From the NCBI RefSeq assembly GCF_003944715.1, contig NZ_RWIT01000002.1, forward strand, positions 372,001-436,000: a DNA stretch of 64,000 nt, written 5' to 3'. Source of the DNA: Hymenobacter rigui (GTDB lineage: Bacteria > Bacteroidota > Bacteroidia > Cytophagales > Hymenobacteraceae). The notes beneath the pieces were generated by a model. That model did no database searches. It was not told the DNA's origin and was given only the letters and a program-made list of their open reading frames with translations. Positions 33,549 through 44,139 of the stretch are shown in pieces (the first letter of the stretch is position 1; every line of letters begins with the position of its first letter). The translations under genes were made by a program, and so were the position numbers.

Positions 33549-35540
33549 CTACCGCCCGCCCGTAATGCGGAACTCGACGCGGCGGTTGAGGCGGCGGGTG
33601 GCCTCCTGGTCGTTGCTGGCGCGGGGCTCGGCCCCACCAAGGCCCCGGCCCGTAATCCGCTCGGGGGCCACGCCGTGGCTCACCAGATAGGCCTTCACCA
33701 CGGCCACGCGCTGCTCGCTGAGCTGCACGTTCAGCTGCGGGTCGCCCTGGTTGTCAGTGTGGCCGCGCAGCTCGATGGTGAGCTGGGGGCTGGCCACCAG
33801 CAGGGCCAGCAGCCGGTTGAGGTCGGGGGTGGCGGAGGGTAGCAGCACGGCCTTGCCCTGCTCAAACTGCACGTTGTCGAGGCGCAGGGTGGTGCCGGGC
33901 TGCACGGGCCACAGCACCACATCGTGGCCCGAAGGACCGGCCGGCAGCTGGAACGTAGTATCGGCCGGGAAGTAGCCGGCCAGCTCGGCCTGCACCTGGT
34001 AAGCCTGCCCCGACTGGCCGGCCAGCAGAAACTCGCCGGCGGCGGTGGGCGTGCGGCTGCCGGCCGGTGCCCCGGGTCCGCTGAACTGCAGCCGGGCCTG
34101 CGGCAGCGGCTGCAGGGTGGTGGCATCCAGCACGCGGCCCAGCCAGGTAGCCGTGCCGGTGGCCGCCCCCACCGAGGCCGACGGGGCCGGCCGAAACAGG
34201 CTGCAGCCGGCCAGATCGGTGTACACGCCGCGGCGCAGGCGCGTAGCCTGGCGGCGCTCCAGGTCTACTTCAAAAATAGATTTAGGCCCGGCCAGCAGCA
34301 ACCGGCGCCGGCCCGCGCCATCCTGCTCCAGCAGCACGTCGCTGTAGCCGCCCTGCTCAGGCAGGCCATCCAGGGGCAGCAGCTCGGGGCCGGGGCGCTG
34401 GCTGGCCAGGTCCACGGTCAGCAGGGCCCCGTCGGCGCTGTACACGTCGTACAGCTTGCCGGTTTCATCAAGCCCGAAGTTGGCATGGGTGCCGGCTTTG
34501 GCAAACCCGATGGCCGGATAATACGCTGCTTTTCGCAGGGGGTCCGTTTCCCACACCGTCACCACCGAATCGGTGGCCGGACTTACGCGCACCAGCAGGT
34601 GAGCGTCGCTGGTCTGGAAATACAGGTCGCCGCGGCGGTCGGTGGCGGCCGAAATCCAGACGTTGCCGGGCCCCTGGGCGGGCAGCTCCCAGCCGGTGTA
34701 CTCGCCGCGGCGGGTGGCCGGGTTGTATCGGTATACCTGCTCAGGCTGGTCGGTGGGGGATTTGGTGACGGAGTACAGGCAGTTATCGAAGCCCTTGGCC
34801 AGGGCGTACGACTGAAACGGCAGCACCCGGCGGTGCACCCGCGGCTCGGCGGCCAGGTTCAGCCCGCTCCACTCGTGAATGGTGCGGCAGTCGTCCTCCC
34901 AAATACCGTCGTGGGTGCGCAGGGCCGCAATACCGTAGATTTTATCGTCGCAGCGCTGGTCGGCGTAGCGGCGGCTGGGCAGGCCGGGTCCGGCAAAGGC
35001 AAAAGAAGCCACCAGTTGCCGGCCCGCGGCCAGGGTGGCGGCATCCTGGGCCGTGGCGGCCTGATATTCCAGCTGAAACTCGTAGCCGCCCCGCCACAGC
35101 CGCCGCCCCAGCACCCGGCGGCGGCCCGCCGAATCGGCGAAGGTGTATTCGTAGCGCACTTCCTGAAACGCGCCGGCATCGTGCTGCTCCAAACGCACCA
35201 CCTGGGCCTGGGGCAGCGCCGTAAGGGCCTGCCACAACGAATCGACCGGCCCCGCGGCCAGTGGTGGCCGGTTGACGCGCCCGGCCGGCAGCGGGTGCAC
35301 GCTGAAGCGCACGATGGCCGGGGCCGCGTCCCAGCTGTTACCGGCGTAAAAGCTCATGGCCGGCGCTACCTCCTCGTGCACCTGCCAACCGTGCGGATAG
35401 GCAAGCTGGTAGCCGGTGCGGGCATCGGTGAAGGTTTGCCCACCAGCCGGCACTTGCGCCCCGGCCCGCGGCCCGATGAGCAGCAGCGCCAGGAGCAGCA
35501 TAGTCAGCCGTACCAACAGCCCGTCAGGAATAGGTAACAT
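33549..35540 (-). CDS. OmpA-family C-terminal domain protein, secreted/outer membrane
   Basis: A 663-residue protein with a signal peptide (cleavage near residue 28, after GPRAGA). An N-terminal region resembles PsbP/lipoprotein-type domains (TGYQLAYPHGWQVHEE, residues ~38-180). A beta-propeller-like middle (~190-430) and a carboxypeptidase-regulatory-like domain (~435-520, GRVLDATTLQPLPQARL) follow. The C-terminal ~115 residues form an OmpA peptidoglycan-binding domain (TIELRGHTDNQGD, LSEQRVAVVKAYLV, ITGRGLGGAEP, NRRVEFRI). It probably anchors an outer-membrane or periplasmic assembly to peptidoglycan. It lies between pnkp and hen1 on the same strand but is functionally unrelated as far as can be seen. 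Confidence 0.87.
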   Translation of the reverse strand: MLPIPDGLLVRLTMLLLALLLIGPRAGAQVPAGGQTFTDARTGYQLAYPHGWQVHEEVAPAMSFYAGNSWDAAPAIVRFSVHPLPAGRVNRPPLAAGPVDSLWQALTALPQAQVVRLEQHDAGAFQEVRYEYTFADSAGRRRVLGRRLWRGGYEFQLEYQAATAQDAATLAAGRQLVASFAFAGPGLPSRRYADQRCDDKIYGIAALRTHDGIWEDDCRTIHEWSGLNLAAEPRVHRRVLPFQSYALAKGFDNCLYSVTKSPTDQPEQVYRYNPATRRGEYTGWELPAQGPGNVWISAATDRRGDLYFQTSDAHLLVRVSPATDSVVTVWETDPLRKAAYYPAIGFAKAGTHANFGLDETGKLYDVYSADGALLTVDLASQRPGPELLPLDGLPEQGGYSDVLLEQDGAGRRRLLLAGPKSIFEVDLERRQATRLRRGVYTDLAGCSLFRPAPSASVGAATGTATWLGRVLDATTLQPLPQARLQFSGPGAPAGSRTPTAAGEFLLAGQSGQAYQVQAELAGYFPADTTFQLPAGPSGHDVVLWPVQPGTTLRLDNVQFEQGKAVLLPSATPDLNRLLALLVASPQLTIELRGHTDNQGDPQLNVQLSEQRVAVVKAYLVSHGVAPERITGRGLGGAEPRASNDQEATRRLNRRVEFRITGGR

Positions 35541-35688
35541 TCTTCAAAATTACGAAGCCTGCAGCTATTTCCGGTATCTGTTTCAGCAAGGCGGCTTTTT
35601 CGGGTACACCGCGCGTGTCCGACAACAAACTTTATCTCCGCATAGTCCTAATTAAGAACAAGCGTTACGCATAGTCCCACCTAACGCG

Positions 35689-37122
35689 CTACCGCTCAAA
35701 CACGGCCAGTTGAGAAGGAGCCCCGACCTCGGCGTACTCCGGGCCCAGCGGCTCCAGGCGTACCCGGTAGCCGTGGCGCTGGGCCACGCCGGCGGCCCAG
35801 GCGGCAAACTCGGCCCGGCTCCACTCGAAGCGGTGGTCGGAGTGCCGGAACTCGCCGGCCGAGAGGGTTTCGTAGCGTTGGTTGTAGTCGGCGTTGGGGG
35901 TGGTAACGAGTACGCTGCCGGGCCGGGCCCGGGCAAACACCACCTGCTCAAAGGCGGCCAAGCGGCTTTCATCCAGGTGTTCAATAACTTCTACCACGGC
36001 CGCAGCATCGTAGCCTTCCAGGCGGGCATCGTGGTAGAGCACCGAGCCCTGGGCCAGGGTGAGCCGCTCACGCTGGCGCGGGGGCATTTCCGAGAGGTGC
36101 AGGCGCTGCCCGGCCCGTTCCAGCTCCCGCCACGCCACATCCAGGGCCAGTACGTGCTCAATCTGCGGGTTTTTCAGCAGCCGGCGCACCAGCTTGCCTT
36201 CCCCGCAGCCCAAATCCAGCACCCGCTTGGCACCCAACTGTCCGATTATGTCGGCCACCCGGTCCAGGCGCAGATCATGGAGATTTTGACGGGTGGTGGT
36301 TTGCTGCGGGCCATCGGCAGGCAGGTCGCCGCTGGTTTCCACAGAAGCTGTTTCTTCCCCGGCTACGTCGTCGGATGCCTCAGCATCCACGGCCAGCAGG
36401 CGCTCCAGCGTGGGGTTCACAAACTCGGCGAAGCGCAGGTAGCGGCGCGTGATAAACTCCCGCTCCGGGTGCAGGGGCAGCCAAGCTCCGCCCCGACGCA
36501 GCAGCTTCTCGGCTTCTTCCCGGTTGATCCAGTAATGTTTGTCGCCCCGGTCCAGCACCGGAATAAGCACATAGAGGTGGCTGAGCAAGTCCTGCAGGCG
36601 CAGAGCCGGGTGGCGCAGGCGCAGCGTGTGGTAGCGGCTGGCTCCCCAGTCGGGCACGGTGGGGTCCAGGGGGTGGGGTTCTATGCTGATTTCGTAGCCC
36701 AGGGGCGCAAACAGCCGGTGCAGCTGCTCGGGGCTGGCGGCGGGCAGGGCCGCCACAGTGGCTTCCAGCGGCAGCCGCTGCTCGGGCAGTTCGGGGCGGT
36801 CCTTGCAGGTGCCATTCATGGCCGTATTAAAGGCCTTGGTCAGGGCGGTGCTCAGGAACGAGGAGGCCGCGTAGGGCCGGTCGTTTACGTACTGTTCCAG
36901 GGCAAACCCCTCCCCGGCAGGCCCCCGGTGGTTGCGCACCAGCCCAATGGGGTCAATATCAAGTAGCAAAGCGGCAGTGCAGCGCTCCGCCGTGGCTTCG
37001 GGGTAAAATATGTGAGCCTGGCCATAAGCAATGTCAATAGACTGCAGACGAGCCGGATTTTTGTGCAGCAGATAGCCCAAATCGGTGGCGGGCTGGTGGG
37101 TAGTGGAAATGGTGAGCAGCAT
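35689..37122 (-). CDS. hen1: 3'-terminal RNA ribose 2'-O-methyltransferase Hen1
   Basis: Bacterial Hen1 methylates the 2'-OH at the 3' end of cleaved RNA before Pnkp seals it, so that ribotoxins cannot cut the same site again. The 477-residue product has the long N-terminal domain (1-~270, MLLTISTTHQPATDLGYLLH, KNPARLQSI) and a C-terminal SAM methyltransferase with VLDLGCGEGKLVRRL (~306), the metal-binding VVEVIEHLDESRL (~378), TTPNADYN and the signature RHSDHRFEWSRAEF (~425). ATG 37122 matches family starts; a longer frame to 37158 is rejected. Its partner Pnkp is encoded 3.2 kb away on the same strand rather than adjacent as is common. Confidence 0.96.
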   Translation of the reverse strand: MLLTISTTHQPATDLGYLLHKNPARLQSIDIAYGQAHIFYPEATAERCTAALLLDIDPIGLVRNHRGPAGEGFALEQYVNDRPYAASSFLSTALTKAFNTAMNGTCKDRPELPEQRLPLEATVAALPAASPEQLHRLFAPLGYEISIEPHPLDPTVPDWGASRYHTLRLRHPALRLQDLLSHLYVLIPVLDRGDKHYWINREEAEKLLRRGGAWLPLHPEREFITRRYLRFAEFVNPTLERLLAVDAEASDDVAGEETASVETSGDLPADGPQQTTTRQNLHDLRLDRVADIIGQLGAKRVLDLGCGEGKLVRRLLKNPQIEHVLALDVAWRELERAGQRLHLSEMPPRQRERLTLAQGSVLYHDARLEGYDAAAVVEVIEHLDESRLAAFEQVVFARARPGSVLVTTPNADYNQRYETLSAGEFRHSDHRFEWSRAEFAAWAAGVAQRHGYRVRLEPLGPEYAEVGAPSQLAVFER

Positions 37123-37240
37123 GGATAGTCTAATGCTAACAATACACAGCACCGCCAAAAACGCGGGCAGGCGGCAAGATACAGGGTTTGCCGTTTTGCA
37201 GGCTGTAAAAGCCGCGCATTGCGGAATTGCTATACACTAC

Positions 37241-37335
37241 CGTCATGCTGAGCTTGCCGAAGCATCTCTACCGCAGTGCTAAACAATAGCATTTCAACGA
37301 AGCGGTAGAGATGCTTCGGCTCCGCTCAGCATGAC
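37241..37335. repeat. Intergenic palindromic repeat ('cgtcatgctgagc' family)
   Basis: Arms CGTCATGCTGAGCTTGCCG with AAGCATCTCTACCGC, and the reverse complement GCGGTAGAGATGCTTCG with GCTCCGCTCAGCATGAC, around a ~25-nt centre. A degraded copy lies in 24309-24462 and half a copy in 39410-39462. Confidence 0.85.
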
Positions 37336-37342
37336 ACGTTCC

Positions 37343-39256
<1,914 letters not shown>

Positions 39257-39359
39257 GAGGAACCAGAAGTGTGAAAACCAATAGCCCCCCGCTGCATAAG
39301 GGCGGAGGGCTGGATAGTGGATAGAATCGGATAAATAAGCCGTATGACGACGAATAGAC

Positions 39360-39509
39360 CGTCATTCCGAGCGCAGCCGAGGAATCTCGCGTGCTGACGT
39401 TGTGCTGGTAACCTTAACGAAGCGGTAGAGATGCTTCGACTTTGCTCAGCATAAAGGTTAGTCTGGCAACATCAGCACGCGAGATTCCTCGGCTCCACTC
39501 GGAATGACG
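39360..39509. repeat. Compound repeat: one palindrome family nested in another
   Basis: Outer arms belong to the 'cgtcattccgagcg' family (as at 10675). The centre (about 39410-39462) is half of the 'cgtcatgctgagc' family (GAAGCGGTAGAGATGCTTCG followed by a GCTCAGCAT end), itself flanked by TAACCTTAA- and AAGGTTA-type sequence. This suggests that one element inserted into the other. Confidence 0.8.
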
Positions 39510-39523
39510 GTACTTGATGCCCC

Positions 39524-40993
39524 TTACCGCTGCACGCCGCGCACGATGACTACCTGGCCGCCTTCCTTGTTCTTGTTGCGGGTTTCGTTGGAGCCGTCGG
39601 CGTTCAGGAATTTATCGTCCTGCCAAGTGTGGGGGTGCAGGTTGAGCAGGAAGGTATTGGGCACGCCCACCAGGTCGGAAATGTCCTGCATGGCTCCGTA
39701 TTCCCAGCTGCTCAGGCGCTGGTCGTTGCTCTTATTGTACTTGGCGTTGAAGGTGGCATCCTGGCGGCGGTGGTTCATTTCCAGCATCGGCTTCAGCTGC
39801 TTGCTGCTCATGCCGTACTGCCACACGCGGCCGTCGTGCTTGTTGTTGGCGTAGAACGAGTCGCCGTCTTCCTGAATGTAGACGAAGTCCTTGGTCACGC
39901 ACAGGTTATCGGGGTTCACGATGCTGTTGCCGGGGTCGGTGGCGCCGTCTACGGCCACTTCCAGCTTGCCTTTCAGCACGTTATCGGCCTGCAGGGTGAG
40001 CTTGTACACGCGGCCCCACATGGTAAAGCCGGTTACGGGCGTCACCTTGTCCGACTGGCTCACGCCGGTGGCGGTGAAGTACACCTCCCGGCCCGCGCCG
40101 TTGCCGCCCTTGCGGTAGTCCACGTCCTCTACCCGGGCAAACTGAATGGCATTCTTAGCCACCGACTGCGCCGCAATCTGGGCGCCGGTGGAGGTTTTGG
40201 CGTTGTCGATTTCCACAAACTCCACGTCGTACTGCTGGCCGGCCACCATGTTGGTTTCCGCCGGGTCGGCGGTGGTGCGCTTGAGCATGTAGAGCTTGCC
40301 GTTGTCCAGGTCGCCCACGGTGTTGCTCACGTAGGCAATCAGCTGGCCGTTGCCGCTGTCTTCGCCAATGAGGATGACGGTTTTGCCGGGAAACGCATCC
40401 TTGGGCAGCGGTACGGCATTTTCCATGGAGGCGTGGCCCAGGGCCGGCTTCATGCGGCTACGGTCCTTTTTGTTGGCCGGGCCCAGCGGGTCGAGGGCGT
40501 GCACCATGCTTTCCCCGTCGGTTTCGCCGGCGGTCAGGAAGGTGGGGCCGAAGCCGTGCTCCTCGGGCGTGGCCAGCGTAGCCGAGCACAACCGGAAGTT
40601 GCCACCGTCGCCGTCCAGAATGTACTCGCCCTTCACCGGCTTGAAGGTTTTGTCCAGGTACACCCGGGACACCGAGAACATGATTTCGTGGTTGTTGATG
40701 AGGATGTAGCCCTCCCCGTTCGGGTTTTTCAGCAGCCCCGAGCCGTCGGGCTGAGCCCCGAAGATGAAACCCGGCGACTCCGGCAGCACATCGTCGGAGC
40801 TGATCAGGGGCAGGATTTCCAGGCTCTCGAAACCGCTCAGCGGTTTTACCAGGGCCGGATTCACGGAATAGGCTTTCAGCTCAACTTCTGAGGTCGGGTT
40901 CGATTCAGTTTCGGAGTCGTTGCAGGCGCCCAATAACGCCAGCAGCAGCAGGGCCGGCAGCTTGGGCACGAAGGCGTAACGGTTGGAGTACAT
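39524..40993 (-). CDS. PhoX/DUF839-like lipoprotein
   Basis: A 489-residue protein with a lipoprotein signal (MYSNRYAFVPKLPALLLLALLGAC) and a beta-propeller body of the DUF839/PhoX type. Indicative segments are YILINNHEIMFSVSRVY, PTFLTAGETDGESM, ILIGEDSGNGQLIAYVSN, VYFTATGV...WGRVYKLTL, NPDNLCVTKDFVYIQEDGD and a C-terminal NLHPHTW. PhoX enzymes are calcium/iron phosphatases, but this divergent member lacks an obvious full set of PhoX iron-ligand residues that I can place, so phosphatase activity is uncertain. ATG 40993 gives the clean lipoprotein signal. Confidence 0.8.
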   Translation of the reverse strand: MYSNRYAFVPKLPALLLLALLGACNDSETESNPTSEVELKAYSVNPALVKPLSGFESLEILPLISSDDVLPESPGFIFGAQPDGSGLLKNPNGEGYILINNHEIMFSVSRVYLDKTFKPVKGEYILDGDGGNFRLCSATLATPEEHGFGPTFLTAGETDGESMVHALDPLGPANKKDRSRMKPALGHASMENAVPLPKDAFPGKTVILIGEDSGNGQLIAYVSNTVGDLDNGKLYMLKRTTADPAETNMVAGQQYDVEFVEIDNAKTSTGAQIAAQSVAKNAIQFARVEDVDYRKGGNGAGREVYFTATGVSQSDKVTPVTGFTMWGRVYKLTLQADNVLKGKLEVAVDGATDPGNSIVNPDNLCVTKDFVYIQEDGDSFYANNKHDGRVWQYGMSSKQLKPMLEMNHRRQDATFNAKYNKSNDQRLSSWEYGAMQDISDLVGVPNTFLLNLHPHTWQDDKFLNADGSNETRNKNKEGGQVVIVRGVQR

Positions 40994-41140
40994 AGCAGGA
41001 AAAGAGGTAGGTGAAAGGATGCCACAAAGGACTCCCCCCAGTATTATTCCATCTTTATCCATTTGTTACTGCATTGCTATTTTCCAACTTACAATCAAGT
41101 GGTTGTGGCAACAGTTGCGTAATACAGCTGCCTGCAAGCA

Positions 41141-41230
41141 GTGTAGAGACGCGACACTTCGCGTCTCGTCGTTGAACGACACACATCAGGCGGTGCGGAC
41201 GACGAGACGCGAAGTGTCGCATCTCTACAC
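41141..41230. repeat. Intergenic palindromic repeat ('gtgtagagacgcgacac' family)
   Basis: 33-bp arms (41141-41173 and 41198-41230, with only one or two mismatches) around a 24-nt centre, GTGTAGAGACGCGACACTTC at the left end. It lies between the PhoX-like gene and a terminator. Confidence 0.85.
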
Positions 41231-41264
41231 CTCGTTCAAGCAACTGTCATAGTTGGCACCTCGA

Positions 41265-41304
41265 CCAAAAAGTAAACGCCCCGACTATAACCGGCCGAGG
41301 CGTT
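41265..41304 (-). terminator. Probable terminator of the type IX cargo gene
   Basis: On the minus strand AAACGCC(TCGG) pairs with (CCGG)GGCGTTT and is followed by ACTTTTT, 43 bp after the stop codon. Confidence 0.6.
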
Positions 41305-41346
41305 TGTTCATTTGTATAAACTCGCATTTACGCCTTTGCCACTCTC

Positions 41347-44079
41347 CTACTTCACCACCAGCCTGGAACTGGCGCCATCCTCGGCGCGCAACACATACAC
41401 GCCCGGCGCGAGGCCGGCGGTTTCCAGCTGGCTGGCTTTGCGCAGGGTACGTACCGGGCGGCCCAGGGCATCGTGCAGTGTGCCCGATACGGGGCGACTC
41501 AGCTGCACCCGGCCCTGCGTGGGGTTTGGATACAGCTGCAACGGGGCGGCGCGGCGGGCCGAGGCGGTAGCCGTCAGGGGGCCGCGCGTGCGGATATCAT
41601 ACACCGATACCGTGCTGCTGACCTCGTTGGCCAGCAGCAGCAGCGGCTGGCCGGTGGGGCTGTTGGAACCCAAGATGAACACGATACCCTCGGGACCCTG
41701 GTCGCCGGTGCCGGCGGTGAGGCTGCGATTATTCACGTACTGCACCAGGCGGGGTTGGGCGGGGTTGTTCAGGTTGAACACGGCCACACCCCCAATGCGC
41801 TCCAGCGAGACAAAGGCGTACAGCGTATCCCGGATTAGGCCGGTGGTCACGCCCTCGGGCTCGGGGCCTTTGTCGTCGGAGCGATTCTTGCGGGCGGGGG
41901 TACCGGTGGTGTTGCTGGCGTTGAAGATGGCCCCGTAGGCGGCATCGGTGCTGGTGAGGCGCTCCAGCAGGTCGCCGCTGTCGTGCACCAAGGCCCCGGT
42001 GGTGGCGTTGAAGATGCTGAACGAGCGGCCCCCAAAGGCGTAAATTTCATCGAAGTCGCCGTCCCCGTCGATGTCGCCGAGCTTGTTGGTGACGTTGAGG
42101 CGGCCCAGAGCCTGGGCGTTCTTGAGCAGGGCAGCCTGCGGGAAGCGGGTGGCATCCAGCGGATAGGCCGCGTCGCCGAGGCGCACGGCTTCGGTCAGGG
42201 CCGAGTACTCACGGGCGTCGCCCTCGTTGGCCGTAAGCAGGTAGCGCTGGCCGGCTACTTCGAAGGTGGCCAGGGCATCGGGCTGGCGCATGCCTTTGAT
42301 GGGCCAGTTGGCCAGCAGCACGTCCGGGGTCTGGTCGGAGGCATCCAGCGCGAAACCAGCCAGGGCGTGGTCCTGGTAGCCCACCGGGCGCAGGGCGGTA
42401 AACTGCCTGGTCGTCAGATCCAGCGTAGCAATGGCGTTGTTTTCCTGCAGCGTGATGTAGGCCGTGCGCGAGTCGGCGGACACGGCCACGTACTCCGGCT
42501 CCAGATCCTGGGCCACGGTGCTGGGCGCGGCAGCCGTGCCCCCGTAGATGCGGATGCCCTGCTGGCGCAGCGCGGCGGCCTGCCCGTTGTAGCCCGTAAA
42601 GCCCACGGTGGTCACGCTGGCCTGGGTGAGGCCCGCCACGCCCCCGCTGTAGTCAATCACCGATACCGAGCCCTCGGGGTCCAGGGAGTAATCCGACTTC
42701 GGTTCGCCTTCGTTGGCGGTGAGCAGCAGCCGGCCGTCGGGCGAGAAGGTGACCATATCAGGCATGGCCCCCACTGTCACCTGTTTCAGAAACGTGCCGT
42801 TCTGGTCAAACAGCACCACCGCGCCGTTCTGCTGGGGGTCGGTGTTTTCGATGGCGCAGGCCACCACCCCGTTGCGCACGGCCACCGAGTTGATGTTGCC
42901 GTAGGGCCTGATGTCGATGGAGGCCACGGCCACGGGTACGCCCGAAGCGGGCAGACTCAGAATATCGAGCTTACCGCCCACCGAGTTGGCCACGTACAGG
43001 CGCTGGGTGGTGGGGTCGTGAGCTACAATTTCGGCCGAATTGGTGCCGGCCGCGCCGTTCTGGTACGAGCTCAGACGGTTGAGCGTGAGGTTGCGCTCCT
43101 GGGCTGGAGCGGCGCTTTCGTTGTCCTTGATGTACACCAGCACCTCCGTGGCCCCGGCGGCCAGGGTGGCGTTGGTGGGGTTTTGCAGCTTCAGCGTGAA
43201 GTACTCCGCCCCTTCGGCCAGGGCGTCATCCGTAATAGGGATAGTGAGCGTCTGCGCGGTGTTTGCAATGGCGGGGAACGTCAGCGTCTGGGTAACAGCG
43301 TAGGTGAAATCCTGGCCGGCCGCGGCAGTACCCAGGCCGGGCACCACAGCTATTTCCACGGTGGTGGCAGTGGTGGCCGAGGGGTTAGTGATGTTCACCG
43401 GAATGCTCACGGTGCCTGCGTTTTCACTGACCACCACCAAGGCGGAGCCCAGGCGCAGCTCGGGCAGCACCGGCGTGGTGGCGCGGCTTAGCTCCACCTC
43501 GTCGAAGGCGGCCCAGTCGTCGTTGCCGTTCTGCTTGGCGGCCAGCCGCAGGCGCACGTGGGTGGCGGTGGCGGGCACGGGCACCGCCACGGTCTGGTAA
43601 GCGCGGGTATCCTTATTAAGCTGCACGTAGGTTTTGGTGGCCGGCCAGGAGGTGCCGTTGTCGAAGGCCACCACGTACGCCAGCGAGTCGGAGGCATCAA
43701 ACCCATTGCTGAAAAACCGGAACGACACCTGGTTGGCGGCCGAAGCTCCGCTCTGGATGGCTACCGGGGCAAAATCCAGGTAGTGCCAGGTAGGTTGGTC
43801 GTTGGTGACGGGGTTCTGCAAATCCTGCATACCCCAGAGCAGCGCCCCGGCCGCCGGCACGGCCTGTACCCCGCTGGTGCCGGTGGTGCCCACGCTGGCC
43901 ACGGGGGCCCATATATCTGTGAGACTGGGGAAAATGTAAGTGGCTGGTGTGGCCGTGAAGCTCCAAGTATCGGCGGCAGTGCCTTCGAAGCCCTGGCGGA
44001 GCGTTTGGGCCAGAACCGGGCCATTGAGCAGCAGGCCCAGCATGGAGAGGCTCACCCATTTGGGTATCGGTTGGTGCAT
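41347..44079 (-). CDS. Choice-of-anchor I-like protein with Calx-beta domain and C-terminal type IX secretion signal
   Basis: A 910-residue secreted protein. A signal peptide (cleavage around residue 25, after GPVLA) is followed by a beta-sandwich (choice-of-anchor type, 30-215) and a Calx-beta domain (~220-335, VVVSENAGTVSIPVNITNP, ITDDALAEGAEYFTLKLQNP). A large choice-of-anchor I propeller comes next (~345-830; FSPDGRLLLTANEGEP, EPEYVAVSADSRTAYITLQE, LGDIDGDGDFDEIYAFGGRS). The last ~75 residues are a type IX sorting domain (LQLYPNPTQGRV...LAPGVYVLR...SSRLVVK) that directs outer-membrane export and surface attachment. ATG 44079 is preferred to 44112 for its signal peptide. Related proteins include putative alkaline phosphatases and adhesins; the activity is unknown. 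Confidence 0.88.
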   Translation of the reverse strand: MHQPIPKWVSLSMLGLLLNGPVLAQTLRQGFEGTAADTWSFTATPATYIFPSLTDIWAPVASVGTTGTSGVQAVPAAGALLWGMQDLQNPVTNDQPTWHYLDFAPVAIQSGASAANQVSFRFFSNGFDASDSLAYVVAFDNGTSWPATKTYVQLNKDTRAYQTVAVPVPATATHVRLRLAAKQNGNDDWAAFDEVELSRATTPVLPELRLGSALVVVSENAGTVSIPVNITNPSATTATTVEIAVVPGLGTAAAGQDFTYAVTQTLTFPAIANTAQTLTIPITDDALAEGAEYFTLKLQNPTNATLAAGATEVLVYIKDNESAAPAQERNLTLNRLSSYQNGAAGTNSAEIVAHDPTTQRLYVANSVGGKLDILSLPASGVPVAVASIDIRPYGNINSVAVRNGVVACAIENTDPQQNGAVVLFDQNGTFLKQVTVGAMPDMVTFSPDGRLLLTANEGEPKSDYSLDPEGSVSVIDYSGGVAGLTQASVTTVGFTGYNGQAAALRQQGIRIYGGTAAAPSTVAQDLEPEYVAVSADSRTAYITLQENNAIATLDLTTRQFTALRPVGYQDHALAGFALDASDQTPDVLLANWPIKGMRQPDALATFEVAGQRYLLTANEGDAREYSALTEAVRLGDAAYPLDATRFPQAALLKNAQALGRLNVTNKLGDIDGDGDFDEIYAFGGRSFSIFNATTGALVHDSGDLLERLTSTDAAYGAIFNASNTTGTPARKNRSDDKGPEPEGVTTGLIRDTLYAFVSLERIGGVAVFNLNNPAQPRLVQYVNNRSLTAGTGDQGPEGIVFILGSNSPTGQPLLLLANEVSSTVSVYDIRTRGPLTATASARRAAPLQLYPNPTQGRVQLSRPVSGTLHDALGRPVRTLRKASQLETAGLAPGVYVLRAEDGASSRLVVK

Positions 44080-44139
44080 TCGGGAAAAGGGTTGGTGAAA
44101 GGAATGCGCCAAAGCTACCGGGGCAGTGTTAGGGCAACT

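Noticed and set aside
39629-40891. 420-codon plus-strand frame opposite the PhoX-like gene
   Set aside because: His/Val/Gly-rich shadow without domain signal or signal peptide.
41983-43491. 502-codon plus-strand frame opposite the type IX cargo gene
   Set aside because: Shadow of a gene with Calx-beta, choice-of-anchor and sorting domains.
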